NCBI RefSeq assembly: GCF_003385895.1
Contig: NZ_QRDQ01000007.1
Coordinates: 1,240,001-1,304,000, forward strand
Direction of reading: 5' to 3'
From: Flavobacterium cutihirudinis
GTDB taxonomy: Bacteria > Bacteroidota > Bacteroidia > Flavobacteriales > Flavobacteriaceae
Length of the DNA stretch: 64,000 nt
Position numbers and translations under genes: made by a program. The notes under the pieces were generated by a model. It saw only the letters and a program-made list of their open reading frames with translations, had not been told where the DNA came from and did not search any database. Of this stretch, positions 1-8,084 are shown piece after piece. The number at the start of each line of letters is the position of its first letter. Position 1 is the stretch's first letter.

Positions 1-2055
1 TGGATCTTGGTATAAAAAGATATTTTGATCTCTCACTAAGGTGTTTACACCATCTTCTCCATCAGGTGTTCCTGCTTTATAAGCACCAACAACATTAGAG
101 TTTTCTAAGATTTTATGTTCACGACTTGTATTTGCATAACGGGCAGAACCAGTTAAGTTATAGGTCAAATGTGGCGTTATTTTATAATCAAGATCTAATT
201 GGAAACGAATATCTTTCACTTCGATTTCCATGAAATTATTTTCTAATTCATTAATGATGTTCATTTTAGCCCAGTTGTTTCTGTAATACTCCAGATTACC
301 TTTTTCGTCATAAGGACGTAAAGTTCTACTCGTATTTAATACATAGTTGAACGGGTTGATATCAAAATCACGTGTTACTTTTCCGAAAACAACGTCTTTT
401 TCACTTTCATAACTTCCCGGAGCGCCCTGATCGCGCACAGATGCAAGTGTAGAAAGCGTTATGTTTAATTTATCGTTTACATAAAATGTTCCTTTAATGT
501 TACTTGAGATTTGTTTAACATCATCGGCAATTGTCCATCCTGGATCTGTATAATATCCTAAAGAAGCATAAAAAGTGTTATTTTTTCCTCCTCCTGAAAA
601 ACTCAAAGAGTGATTTTGTGTAATAGATGGTCTAAACAAAACTTTGAACCAATCTGTATTTGCCTGCTCGTATTTTCTCAAAAAGTTATTTCGACTAACA
701 GGGTCATTGCTTACTAAATAACTGTCTGTTTCAGGAATATAAGTATTGATTGCGCGGCCTAAAATGTTGTAGGCTCCACCGTATCTACCATTTACAGTTG
801 AAGGCAAATCTAAATATCCTTTAGCTTCCATTTCTTTTAAAATACTCATCGATTCCTGAGAATTCAAAATATCATACTGGCTGTAATTTGGTACCGTTCT
901 AACCGTTTGCTCTAAACCGTAAGTTATTTTTAGTGGTGAATCTCTTCGTCCTTGTTTGGTTGTTACGACCACTACTCCATTTAATGATCTTGATCCATAA
1001 ATTGACGTAGCCGATGCATCTTTAAGAATTTCAATACTTTGAATATCATTTGCATTTAGCCCTGCAACAGACGAACTTAACAATGTTTCTGAATTACCTG
1101 ATGCCAAATCTGCGAAAGACATATTGATAATATCTTCCTGCACAACACCATCAATAACCCATAACGGTTTTGTATCTCCAAAAATAGAAGAAGAACCACG
1201 CACTGTAATTTTAGGAGCTGTACCAAAGGTTCCAGTAACATTCTGTACTGTAACTCCGGCCGCTTTTCCTTCGATCATTCGGCTTACGTCAACTACTCCA
1301 TCAACTTTTAATTCGGTTCCGGAAATTTTGCTAATAGCCCCTGTAAAAGTTCTTTTAGACGTTTTTTCATATCCGGTAGTAACCACAACTTCTTTAAGGT
1401 TTTGTCCTAATTCATTTAAAACAACTGTTGGTGTTGTATTGCCAATTCCTATTTCTTTAGTCTCCATACCTACATAAGAAATAACAAGTGTGTCTGAATT
1501 TGCAGGCATTTCGATTACGAAATTCCCGTCAAAATCAGTTAACACAGCAACCTTTGTCCCTTTTGCCATTACAGTTGCACCTGGAAGTGGACTTCCCGTT
1601 GCATCTGTAATTTTTCCTCTAATAACAGGTCCTGCTGATAATTTTTCAAAAAGTGAATCAGAATTATCTACGCTTTCAAAAGGAGTTGCTTCTGCATTTT
1701 TTTGCAATATAATCTGATTGCTCACTTCCGAAAAAGTAATATTAAAAGGTACCAAAATTCGGTTCAGAATACTGGAAAGTGTTTCCTGATTCGCCTCAAT
1801 ACTAATTTTATTATTGAGCTGCGGAAGTCTGGAGTTATAAGAGAATTTTACATGTGCGGACTTTTCGATTTTAGACAAAGCATTATCAAGAGTCAGATTT
1901 TCAACTGTAATTGTAACTTTTGTATCTAATTTCTTTTGTCCACTAACATTATTTGCCACAGCAAAGCTTGAAAACACAAGTGCTAAGACAAACTGAAATA
2001 GTGTTATTTTCATGATTCTATGGAGTAATCGTTGTTTAACAACTGGTTTTTTCAT
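1..2055 (-). CDS. SusC/RagA-family TonB-dependent receptor with STN domain (C-terminus outside window)
   Basis: Outer-membrane receptor that imports a glycan or other large nutrient in partnership with a SusD lipoprotein. Reading leftward from 2055 gives 685 codons, open to the window edge. Order seen: a basic leader and signal peptide (hydrophobic core LFQFVLALVFSSFAVA), an STN domain at about 45-110, a carboxypeptidase-regulatory-like domain at about 130-215 (GSPLPGATVMAKG, FDGNFVIEMP), then the TonB plug with SIYGSRSLNGVVVVTTKQG typical of SusC. ATG 2055 is preferred over ATG 2013 because SusC proteins of this class carry a basic leader before the signal peptide. The STN domain is the part that contacts a FecR-type anti-sigma factor, and FecR and an ECF sigma gene lie directly upstream on the same strand, so this is probably an inducible receptor controlled by trans-envelope signalling. 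Substrate unknown; SusD should lie to the left, outside the window. Confidence 0.93.
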   Translation of the reverse strand, partial: MKKPVVKQRLLHRIMKITLFQFVLALVFSSFAVANNVSGQKKLDTKVTITVENLTLDNALSKIEKSAHVKFSYNSRLPQLNNKISIEANQETLSSILNRILVPFNITFSEVSNQIILQKNAEATPFESVDNSDSLFEKLSAGPVIRGKITDATGSPLPGATVMAKGTKVAVLTDFDGNFVIEMPANSDTLVISYVGMETKEIGIGNTTPTVVLNELGQNLKEVVVTTGYEKTSKRTFTGAISKISGTELKVDGVVDVSRMIEGKAAGVTVQNVTGTFGTAPKITVRGSSSIFGDTKPLWVIDGVVQEDIINMSFADLASGNSETLLSSSVAGLNANDIQSIEILKDASATSIYGSRSLNGVVVVTTKQGRRDSPLKITYGLEQTVRTVPNYSQYDILNSQESMSILKEMEAKGYLDLPSTVNGRYGGAYNILGRAINTYIPETDSYLVSNDPVSRNNFLRKYEQANTDWFKVLFRPSITQNHSLSFSGGGKNNTFYASLGYYTDPGWTIADDVKQISSNIKGTFYVNDKLNITLSTLASVRDQGAPGSYESEKDVVFGKVTRDFDINPFNYVLNTSRTLRPYDEKGNLEYYRNNWAKMNIINELENNFMEIEVKDIRFQLDLDYKITPHLTYNLTGSARYANTSREHKILENSNVVGAYKAGTPDGEDGVNTLVRDQNIFLYQDP

Positions 2056-2360
2056 AATTTTGGTTTGTTTTGATTAATACTGATTCGCATGTATTTTTAA
2101 GAAACGAATGAATCACTCTTTACAGAGAGCAATTCAACTTTAATAAGTGTCGATAATGTTACAGCATTTCGGCACTTTTTTTTATAAATAGTTTTACATA
2201 GGCATTTAATGGTTTTTACTTTGGTTTTGGTTAGTTGATTTTTTTAAATAAAAAGAAATAATTTACATTTTTGATTCAGAAAATAAGATTTTACCTTAAA
2301 AACTTAGAATTACAACAATAATTTTCCAGAGTGTAATTACAGTTACACCCAACAAAAATC
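2056..2360. other. Gene-free region upstream of the SusC gene
   Basis: 305 bases between fecR and the receptor gene, very AT-rich, expected to hold the receptor promoter. On the + strand, 2145-2152 (AAGTGTCG) can pair with 2170-2177 (CGGCACTT) with one G-U pair, followed by a run of T. This looks like a terminator but faces the wrong way for both neighbouring genes, so its role is unclear. No clear TTG/TAnnTTTG promoter found, which would fit use of an ECF sigma factor. Confidence 0.4.
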
Positions 2361-3473
2361 TTAATTACAACCTTCTGAAATTATCGTAATTTGATTTCCA
2401 TTCATTTCAAAACTGGTATTATTTCCAATGCTTTTGCAAATAATTTTTAATTTTTCGGTTAATGGCTGATCACTTAAAGATGTGGTCAAATGACAATCTT
2501 TTAATTTGTCTTTCGGAAAATCGATATCAATTAAATAAGCCTGTTCGATGGTTTCGAATATTTGTGAAACAGGAATATCAGTAAATTCAAAACTTAACTG
2601 TTCAATACTTCCAATGCTTTTTGAAAGACTTATGTCCTGTGTGATGTCAGTGATTTTATTGAATTTCATTTCGCTTCTCTGAAAGCGTAAAGCCTGATTA
2701 GGTAATAAAACAATTTCTTTATTATCAGACTTGGCAGCCAGATTATTAGATCTCACCTTGACTTTTCCGGTTCTAACAAGGACTTCAACATCTGGTTTGT
2801 CTGAATAGGCTTTTACTCTAAAGCTTGTTCCTACAACTTTGGTAACAATTTCGTTTGCAAAAACAAAGAATGGTTTCTTCGGGTTTTTACTTATTTCGAA
2901 AAAAGCTTCGCCTGACAGGTATACTTTTCGCTCGTTACCGTCGAATATTTTTGGATAACTCAATTTACTGTTAGGTTGAAGCAAAACAGAACTTCCGTCT
3001 GAAAGTGTAATTATTTGTGGTTTATCAGAATTGTTAGTTTGCTCCACTAAACCTTCGTTGTCATCATTTATCAATTCGTTGTACGTTACAACTGAATTTC
3101 CTGATCTAAAATAAGTGGTATACAACCATGCAGAAGCCATACATATAAACAAGGTTGCAGCAATTCCTGAAAGAAAATATTTTCTAAAAACATTAATTTT
3201 AAAAATTTGAACTGTTTTTTGATTTTCTTTCTCACGGATTTTTGCCCATGTGTTTTGCAACGCTTTATGAATATCTGAAGCAGAAAATTCGTTTTCAGGT
3301 AATTTCATGGCAAGAAGTAGTAATCTTGCATCTTCAACTAGTTTCGCGCGCTGAAGACTTTCTAAGGTCCATTCTTCCCAGCCGTCATTATCAATTTTAG
3401 ATAAGATCCAGGATCTAAAAGAATCATCAGATAAAAAATCTTCTATTTGGGTATATGTGTTACGTTTTTGCAT
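2361..3473 (-). CDS. FecR-family anti-sigma factor
   Basis: Inner-membrane regulator that holds an ECF sigma factor until the cognate outer-membrane receptor signals. 370 residues: a cytoplasmic sigma-binding region (about 1-95), one membrane helix at about 100-120 (FLSGIAATLFICMASAWLYT), a FecR domain at about 150-255 containing GEAFFEISKNPKKPFFVFAN, and a C-terminal DUF4974 domain at about 292-368 that resembles STN and ends with a hydrophobic strand (NQITIIS). It lies between the sigma gene (89 bases upstream) and the SusC gene (about 300 bases downstream), all on the minus strand. By family knowledge its periplasmic part binds the receptor's STN domain; that the three genes work together is inferred from order. 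Confidence 0.93.
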   Translation of the reverse strand: MQKRNTYTQIEDFLSDDSFRSWILSKIDNDGWEEWTLESLQRAKLVEDARLLLLAMKLPENEFSASDIHKALQNTWAKIREKENQKTVQIFKINVFRKYFLSGIAATLFICMASAWLYTTYFRSGNSVVTYNELINDDNEGLVEQTNNSDKPQIITLSDGSSVLLQPNSKLSYPKIFDGNERKVYLSGEAFFEISKNPKKPFFVFANEIVTKVVGTSFRVKAYSDKPDVEVLVRTGKVKVRSNNLAAKSDNKEIVLLPNQALRFQRSEMKFNKITDITQDISLSKSIGSIEQLSFEFTDIPVSQIFETIEQAYLIDIDFPKDKLKDCHLTTSLSDQPLTEKLKIICKSIGNNTSFEMNGNQITIISEGCN

Positions 3474-3562
3474 TTAAATATAAGGTTACAAAAACATAGA
3501 GGACACTTCTCTTATTATATACTCACCAAATTGTGATTTTTTTTATTTTTTTTGAAATAATT

Positions 3563-4174
3563 TTAAAAACTTCCTGAAGATAGTAGTAGGATAATAGGGA
3601 AAGAACCTTTCCATTCCTTGCGAAGACTAAGTAAACCGCGGTGTAACAAGTTGCTTGCCGATTGATAGTTAACATCGAGCATTTCAGCAATTTGTTCGAC
3701 AGTTAAGCCTTGATGATAACGAAGATATAGCGCTTCTTTTTGTCTTGCAGGTAAATCATTTAGTAACTTATTCAAATGATTTACTTTTTCTTTTGTAGCA
3801 TAATCGTCATCTACAAGTTCATGCTGAACTGAAAATTCAAGTAAAAATGCTATTGAATCTGTAGTGGTTGTTTTACGAAAAATATGATCACGTTCATGTA
3901 AGCGTGCAATACGTTTACGAACACTCGCCAATAAATAAGCTTTTACTACGACTGACTCTTGAAGCGAATTTCTATACACCCACAAATCTGTAAAAACATC
4001 CTGAATACAATCCTGAACTTTTTCTTCGAATAGAGAAAGAGAATTTCCATATCGTACCAAATCGGCATAATAACGCTCAAATAACATGGAAAATGATTTT
4101 TCATCACCGTCTTTCAAATTATTCCAAAGTGTATTATCATCAAAAAGATTGATCGTTGCGGTTGCAGTTTTCAT
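3563..4174 (-). CDS. ECF RNA polymerase sigma factor (RpoE/FecI type)
   Basis: Sigma-70 family factor of the extracytoplasmic function class, 203 residues. Region 2 is at about 20-95 (FSMLFERYYADLVRYGNSL, CIQDVFTDLWVYR); region 4 with its helix-turn-helix is at about 135-190 (LPARQKEALYLRYHQGLTVE, IAEMLDVNYQSASNLLHRGL). After the region 4 recognition helix comes a hydrophobic 12-residue tail (PIILLLSSGSF), common in the Bacteroidota FecI-like group. Encoded upstream of fecR on the same strand; expected to direct RNA polymerase to the downstream SusC gene. Confidence 0.93.
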   Translation of the reverse strand: MKTATATINLFDDNTLWNNLKDGDEKSFSMLFERYYADLVRYGNSLSLFEEKVQDCIQDVFTDLWVYRNSLQESVVVKAYLLASVRKRIARLHERDHIFRKTTTTDSIAFLLEFSVQHELVDDDYATKEKVNHLNKLLNDLPARQKEALYLRYHQGLTVEQIAEMLDVNYQSASNLLHRGLLSLRKEWKGSFPIILLLSSGSF

Positions 4175-4480
4175 TGTTTATTGGGGCGGTATTCGTAAAA
4201 ATGGTTTTTATACTTAATGAGATGATAATACTATTTTAACATTATCTCTCATTTTTGTTCGATAAATATATAAAAGCTATTATTTAAAACCAATTATTTT
4301 ACATAAAAGAACTAATATATTAGTATTAGGATATAACTCCAACGCTTTAGAACAACTGTATTTCTTGAACTATTTTCTTCTATTTCACTACTTAAAATGA
4401 TTTATTACTTCTAAACTTTTACAAAAAAAGCCTTACTAATAAAGTAAGGCTAAGAATAAAATTTTAATAAAAGTGCTTTT
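4175..4480. other. Gene-free region upstream of the ECF sigma gene
   Basis: 306 bases, strongly AT-rich. The right half holds the terminator of the 4481-4909 gene; the left half should contain the promoter of the sigma gene. I see no open reading frame or repeat otherwise. Confidence 0.4.
4429..4451 (-). terminator. Intrinsic terminator of the GIY-YIG-like gene
   Basis: AGCCTTACT at 4429-4437 pairs perfectly with AGTAAGGCT at 4443-4451 around a 5-base loop. Read leftward it is followed by seven T, as expected for a gene ending at 4481 on the minus strand. Confidence 0.8.
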
Positions 4481-4909
4481 TTAGAAAGCTACATTCCATC
4501 TAGGCAATTTAGCATTTTCATCCAAGAAACTTTGAAGTACCTGCCCTTCAACAGCTGTTGGAATTGCTTTATTATCTGCGTTAAAAGTTTCATACCAGAA
4601 AACTTCAAGAACAGAAATATTCTCTAGTTTCATTTGTGCAGGCCATGAATATTTTCTTCCTGTTTTTGCAAATTGATGTCCGTTTACGATTTTATCGTAT
4701 AAGCCACCATTTTTACTTTTTAATGTTCCGTCATTTTGAACTGTTCCGGTAGAACCTACCATAATTAATTCTTTCTCTGCTCCTTCAACAGCATAAACAA
4801 CAAAAACCCCAGCACTTCCTTCAGGAGCATTGCAAACTTCTTCTAAACTGTCTTCAATAGTAAAAGCAAAACTATTGCTTACTTTAAATTTTTCTAACTC
4901 TTTACTCAT
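4481..4909 (-). CDS. Stand-alone GIY-YIG-like protein, function unknown
   Basis: 142 residues with no signal peptide or membrane segment. The order of motifs resembles a GIY-YIG nuclease fold: GVFVVYAV at about 34-41 (GIY-like), ELIMVGSTG at about 47-55 (YIG-like), GGLYDKIVNGHQF at about 68-80, a possible catalytic Arg in TGRKYSWP, and a possible metal-binding Glu in AVEGQVLQSFL at about 119-129, ending PRWN. The GIY tyrosine is displaced and YIG reads MVG, so it may be non-catalytic. It is a single gene with its own terminator. Alternative: a conserved flavobacterial hypothetical with no nuclease role. The fold assignment rests on my pattern reading only. Confidence 0.7.
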   Translation of the reverse strand: MSKELEKFKVSNSFAFTIEDSLEEVCNAPEGSAGVFVVYAVEGAEKELIMVGSTGTVQNDGTLKSKNGGLYDKIVNGHQFAKTGRKYSWPAQMKLENISVLEVFWYETFNADNKAIPTAVEGQVLQSFLDENAKLPRWNVAF

Positions 4910-4920
4910 ATTTCTTTTTT

Positions 4921-4960
4921 AAGCTTCTAAGACACTGAGATACTAAGATGCTAAGTTTTT
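4921..4960. repeat. Period-8 iterated array
   Basis: Five consecutive octamers: AAGCTTCT, AAGACACT, GAGATACT, AAGATGCT, AAGTTTTT. The first four share the pattern AAGnnnCT with one change. A partial reverse complement (CTCAGTCTT) follows at about 4972-4980. It sits in the gap between sucD and the GIY-YIG-like gene. The same octamer pattern recurs at 48099-48138. Confidence 0.75.
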
Positions 4961-4989
4961 TCAATTTACGCCTCAGTCTTTAAAATGGA

Positions 4990-5020
4990 AAAAAGTCTCA
5001 ACAGAATATTGAGACTTTTT
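4990..5020. terminator. Bidirectional hairpin terminator downstream of sucD
   Basis: AAAAAGTCTCAA at 4990-5001 pairs with TTGAGACTTTTT at 5009-5020 over 12 bp around a 7-base loop. There are T runs on either strand. It ends the sucD transcript running leftward. Confidence 0.85.
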
Positions 5021-5049
5021 TTGAATTTATTATTTAGAATATTTGGAGA

Positions 5050-5922
5050 TTATCCAAGTACTTCTTTTACTTTTTTACCAATTTCAGCTGGTGAATCAAC
5101 AACGTGAATTCCGTTGTCTCTCATGATTTGTTTTTTAGCAGCAGCTGTATCATCAGAACCACCAACAATAGCACCTGCGTGACCCATTGTTCTACCAGCA
5201 GGAGCAGTTTCTCCAGCGATAAATCCAATTACTGGCTTACGGTTTCCATCAGCTTTTACCCATTTAGCAGCATCAGCTTCTAATTGACCACCAATTTCAC
5301 CAATCATAATGATTGCTTCAGTTTCAGGATCGTTCATTAATAATTCAACAGCTTCTTTTGTTGTAGTTCCAATAATTGGATCTCCACCAATACCGATAGC
5401 TGTAGTAATTCCTAAACCTTGTTTTACAACTTGGTCAGCAGCTTCGTAAGTTAAAGTTCCAGATTTAGAAACGATTCCAACATTACCTTTTTTGAAAACG
5501 AAACCTGGCATAATACCAACTTTAGCTTCACCTGGAGTAATTACACCTGGGCAGTTTGGACCAATTAATCTAGAATTTCTTTCTTTAACATAATTATTTG
5601 CTTTAATCATGTCTGCTACAGGAATTCCTTCTGTAATAGCGATAATTACTTTAATTCCAGCATCAGCAGCTTCCATAATTGCATCAGCAGCAAAAGCTGG
5701 CGGAACAAAAATGATAGAAGTATCTGCACCTGCTTGATCTACAGCATCTTTTACTGTATTAAAAACCGGGCGGTCTAAATGGCTTGTTCCTCCTTTTCCT
5801 GGAGTAACACCACCAACAACATTAGTACCGTACTCAATCATTTGAGAAGCATGGAAAGTACCTTCGCTTCCTGTAAATCCCTGAACAATTATTTTGGAAT
5901 CTTTATTAACTAAAACACTCAT
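5050..5922 (-). CDS. sucD: Succinyl-CoA synthetase alpha subunit
   Basis: TCA-cycle enzyme subunit (succinyl-CoA + NDP + phosphate to succinate + CoA + NTP); works as a complex with SucC, which is not in the window. 290 residues, normal for the family. The CoA-binding Rossmann region includes [11 protein letters not shown] at about 15-25; [12 protein letters not shown] and the phosphohistidine loop [11 protein letters not shown] (His248) are intact. The downstream terminator and a separate upstream leader indicate its own transcript. Separation of sucD from sucC is common in Bacteroidota. Confidence 0.98.
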   Translation of the reverse strand: MSVLVNKDSKIIVQGFTGSEGTFHASQMIEYGTNVVGGVTPGKGGTSHLDRPVFNTVKDAVDQAGADTSIIFVPPAFAADAIMEAADAGIKVIIAITEGIPVADMIKANNYVKERNSRLIGPNCPGVITPGEAKVGIMPGFVFKKGNVGIVSKSGTLTYEAADQVVKQGLGITTAIGIGGDPIIGTTTKEAVELLMNDPETEAIIMIGEIGGQLEADAAKWVKADGNRKPVIGFIAGETAPAGRTMGHAGAIVGGSDDTAAAKKQIMRDNGIHVVDSPAEIGKKVKEVLG

Positions 5923-6008
5923 GATATATATTTTATGTAGTTTTTAAAATTGTGTTGCAAAAATAAGGTTTTGTAATCTATTTTAGCCCTTTTATTGTCA
6001 AAAAAATA

Positions 6009-6371
6009 TTAAGAAAATTGGCTCATCTGATATCCTCGGTAAAGTTTATCATCTTTTATTTGCCAAATTGTCGCAAAATGTGCTAACAACATTTCTTCTC
6101 TTGGATTCTCAATTGTTTTTACAAAATGAGAATAACGAATTGAAACCAGATCTTCTTCGGCTAGAATATGACTAATTCTAACTTTTGAACGCACATAAGC
6201 ACGGTTTAATTCGTTTGCCATTTCAAGCATCGAATCATAATTCATCTGAATTAATCCTTTACTACTGTTCCATTCCAATATAACATCAGGATGCAAATAA
6301 GTTTTGAGAATTTCACTATCAATTAAGGCATCCGACTTATAAAATTTTTGAACAAACTCTTTAATAGACAT
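6009..6371 (-). CDS. NTF2-like / SnoaL-type small protein
   Basis: 120 residues with the usual cone-fold signature of the NTF2-like superfamily: an N-terminal helix (KEFVQKFYKSDALID), the LHPDVILEWNSSKG strand segment, and long C-terminal strands (MLLAHFATIWQIKDDKLYRG). It begins one base upstream of the end of the LpxD-like gene (ATG at 6371, previous stop at 6373), so the two are translationally linked. Members can be small enzymes, ligand-binding or assembly proteins; no catalytic residues can be assigned. Confidence 0.8.
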   Translation of the reverse strand: MSIKEFVQKFYKSDALIDSEILKTYLHPDVILEWNSSKGLIQMNYDSMLEMANELNRAYVRSKVRISHILAEEDLVSIRYSHFVKTIENPREEMLLAHFATIWQIKDDKLYRGYQMSQFS

Positions 6372-6372
6372 A

Positions 6373-7302
6373 TTATTTCAATTTATTTAGAATTTCAGGA
6401 ATCTTTTTGATATTCGCCAACTGTTTCAATTTTTCTCTTGATTCTTCTATCGGAGTTCCAAAATAGGACTTTCCTCCTTCAACTGATTTTGTCACTCCGG
6501 TCTGTCCCATTACAACAGCTTTCGCTCCAATTGTGATGCCACTTGTAGTACCAACTTGTCCCCAAAGTGTCACTTCATCTTCAATAATCACGCAACCAGC
6601 AATACCAGTTTGTGAAGCTATTAAACATTTTTTACCAATAACGGTATCGTGCCCAACGTGCACCTGATTATCCAGTTTTGTTCCTTCTCCAATTGTTGTA
6701 TCTCCAGTTACACCTTTGTCAATTGTACAAAGCGCACCAATACCAACATTATTTTCGATTACTACTCTTCCTCCAGAAATTAACTGATCAAAACCTTCAG
6801 GGCGTTTTTTATAATAGAAAGCATCTGCTCCCAAAATTGTGCCTGCATGAATTATTACATTATCACCAATTATAGTGTGATCGTAAATCGAAACATTTGA
6901 ATGTATTAAACAGTTTTTACCAATTTTTACATGATTTCCAACAAAACTGTTTGGCTGTATTAAAGTTCCTTCGCCAATTTCTGCCGTGGGAGCAATAGCA
7001 ACATTAGCAAACTGAAAAGGTTTGAAGTGTTTGGTTAATGTATTAAAATCTCTGAAAGGGTCATCAGAAATTAAAAGCGCTTTACCTAACGGACATTCTA
7101 CTTTTTTATTTATCAAAACAATTGTAGCAGCCGATTGTAAAGCTTTATCATAATATTTTGGATGGTCTACAAAAACAATATCACCAGGCTCAACAACATG
7201 AATTTCGTTCATGCCTAAAACCTGAAAGTTTGGGTCGCCAATAAATTCGCATTGAAGCAAATTTGCAATTTCTTGTAAAGAATGACTCTTTTGAAATTTC
7301 AT
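6373..7302 (-). CDS. Second LpxD-like hexapeptide acyltransferase
   Basis: 309 residues with the LpxD architecture: an N-terminal uridine-binding-like domain (about 1-95) and a left-handed beta-helix of hexapeptide repeats (about 100-285), e.g. IGEGTLIQPNSFVGNHVKIG. The catalytic-type histidine is kept in LDNQVHVGHDTVIG. It is clearly a paralogue of the LpxD encoded at 10326-11369 but shorter, and lacks that protein's C-terminal helix. Possible roles are a second N-acylation of a UDP-sugar or an acyl-chain variant in lipid A; databases often label this group UDP-3-O-(3-hydroxymyristoyl)glucosamine N-acyltransferase. It lies in the lipid A block downstream of efp. Confidence 0.88.
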   Translation of the reverse strand: MKFQKSHSLQEIANLLQCEFIGDPNFQVLGMNEIHVVEPGDIVFVDHPKYYDKALQSAATIVLINKKVECPLGKALLISDDPFRDFNTLTKHFKPFQFANVAIAPTAEIGEGTLIQPNSFVGNHVKIGKNCLIHSNVSIYDHTIIGDNVIIHAGTILGADAFYYKKRPEGFDQLISGGRVVIENNVGIGALCTIDKGVTGDTTIGEGTKLDNQVHVGHDTVIGKKCLIASQTGIAGCVIIEDEVTLWGQVGTTSGITIGAKAVVMGQTGVTKSVEGGKSYFGTPIEESREKLKQLANIKKIPEILNKLK

Positions 7303-7309
7303 ATGTAAT

Positions 7310-7418
7310 AATTAGAAAATTTGTCAATTAGAAAATGAGTCAATTAGAAAATGAATGTACAAAAATTATGTCGATTCACAAATTATCTAATTGACTCATT
7401 GTCAAATTATCTTAATTA
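7310..7418. repeat. Period-8 iterated array with inverted partner
   Basis: Left array 7310-7357 is six octamers: AATTAGAA, AATTTGTC, AATTAGAA, AATGAGTC, AATTAGAA, AATGAATG. Right array 7379-7418 is five octamers of the opposite strand: CAAATTAT, CTAATTGA, CTCATTGT, CAAATTAT, CTTAATTA. The two arrays can form a long hairpin. It fills almost the entire gap between efp and the LpxD-like gene. Confidence 0.85.
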
Positions 7419-7423
7419 AGAAA

Positions 7424-7990
7424 TTACTCTTTAACACGCTCCATATAAGAACCTGAAGCAGTATCAATTTTAATTTTATCACCTTCGTTGATAAACAAAG
7501 GTACGTTTACATTTGCTCCAGTTTCTACTGTTGCATTTTTTGTAGCGTTTGTAGCTGTATTTCCTTTTACTCCTGGTTCAGCATAAGTAACTTCTAAAAT
7601 TACTGATGCAGGCATATCTACAGATAAAGGCAAATCAGTTTCAGTATTAATTTGAACCATTACATTTGTTCCTTCTTTTAACAAATCTGGTGCATCTAAG
7701 ATGTTTTTGTTTAAAGAAATCTGCTCAAATGTTTCAGCATTCATAAAATGAAATTCATCTCCTTCTGGATATAAATATTGGAATGTATGTGTCTCAACAC
7801 GAATAACGTCAATTTTATGACCTGCAGAAAATGTATTGTCTAATACTTTTCCTGAAGTTAAACTCTTCAATTTTGTTCTTACGAAAGCTGGTCCTTTTCC
7901 AGGTTTTACATGAAGAAATTCAATAATTTTATAGATATCGTGATTAAATTTAATACACAATCCGTTTCTAATATCTGATGTAGATGCCAT
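7424..7990 (-). CDS. efp: Translation elongation factor P
   Basis: Relieves ribosome stalling at polyproline stretches. Start chosen at ATG 7990 (MASTSDIRNG), giving 188 residues, the usual EF-P length; an upstream in-frame extension to 8071 reads through an intergenic repeat and is not coding. Three barrel domains: KOW-like 1-65 with tip lysine 32 in HVKPGKGPAF, then OB domains (FEQISLNKNILDAPDLLKEG; SVILEVTYAEPGVKGNTA; FINEGDKIKIDTASGSYMER). Downstream of lpxA in the lipid A block. Confidence 0.97.
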   Translation of the reverse strand: MASTSDIRNGLCIKFNHDIYKIIEFLHVKPGKGPAFVRTKLKSLTSGKVLDNTFSAGHKIDVIRVETHTFQYLYPEGDEFHFMNAETFEQISLNKNILDAPDLLKEGTNVMVQINTETDLPLSVDMPASVILEVTYAEPGVKGNTATNATKNATVETGANVNVPLFINEGDKIKIDTASGSYMERVKE

Positions 7991-8012
7991 TGTAATTTGT
8001 TTTATTTTATTT

Positions 8013-8077
8013 GTTGAATCGTTGAATCGTTTAGCTGTTTTTTTCGATAGAACGATTAAACAAATAAACAATTAAAC
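8013..8077. repeat. Period-8 iterated array with inverted partner
   Basis: Left array: GTTGAATC, GTTGAATC, GTTTAGCT, GTTTTTTT (8013-8044). Right array: AACGATTA, AACAAATA, AACAATTA, AAC (8051-8077), largely the reverse complement. It lies just upstream of efp, so it becomes part of the lpxA-efp intergenic RNA. Confidence 0.8.
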
Positions 8078-8084
8078 TTTATTT

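Noticed and set aside
1124..1929. Three plus-strand open frames opposite the SusC gene
   Set aside because: They are antisense shadows; the minus strand encodes a continuous SusC receptor with recognisable STN, regulatory and plug domains.
7991..8071. N-terminal extension of EF-P
   Set aside because: It translates the octamer repeat; EF-P starts at MASTSDIRNG in length and sequence.
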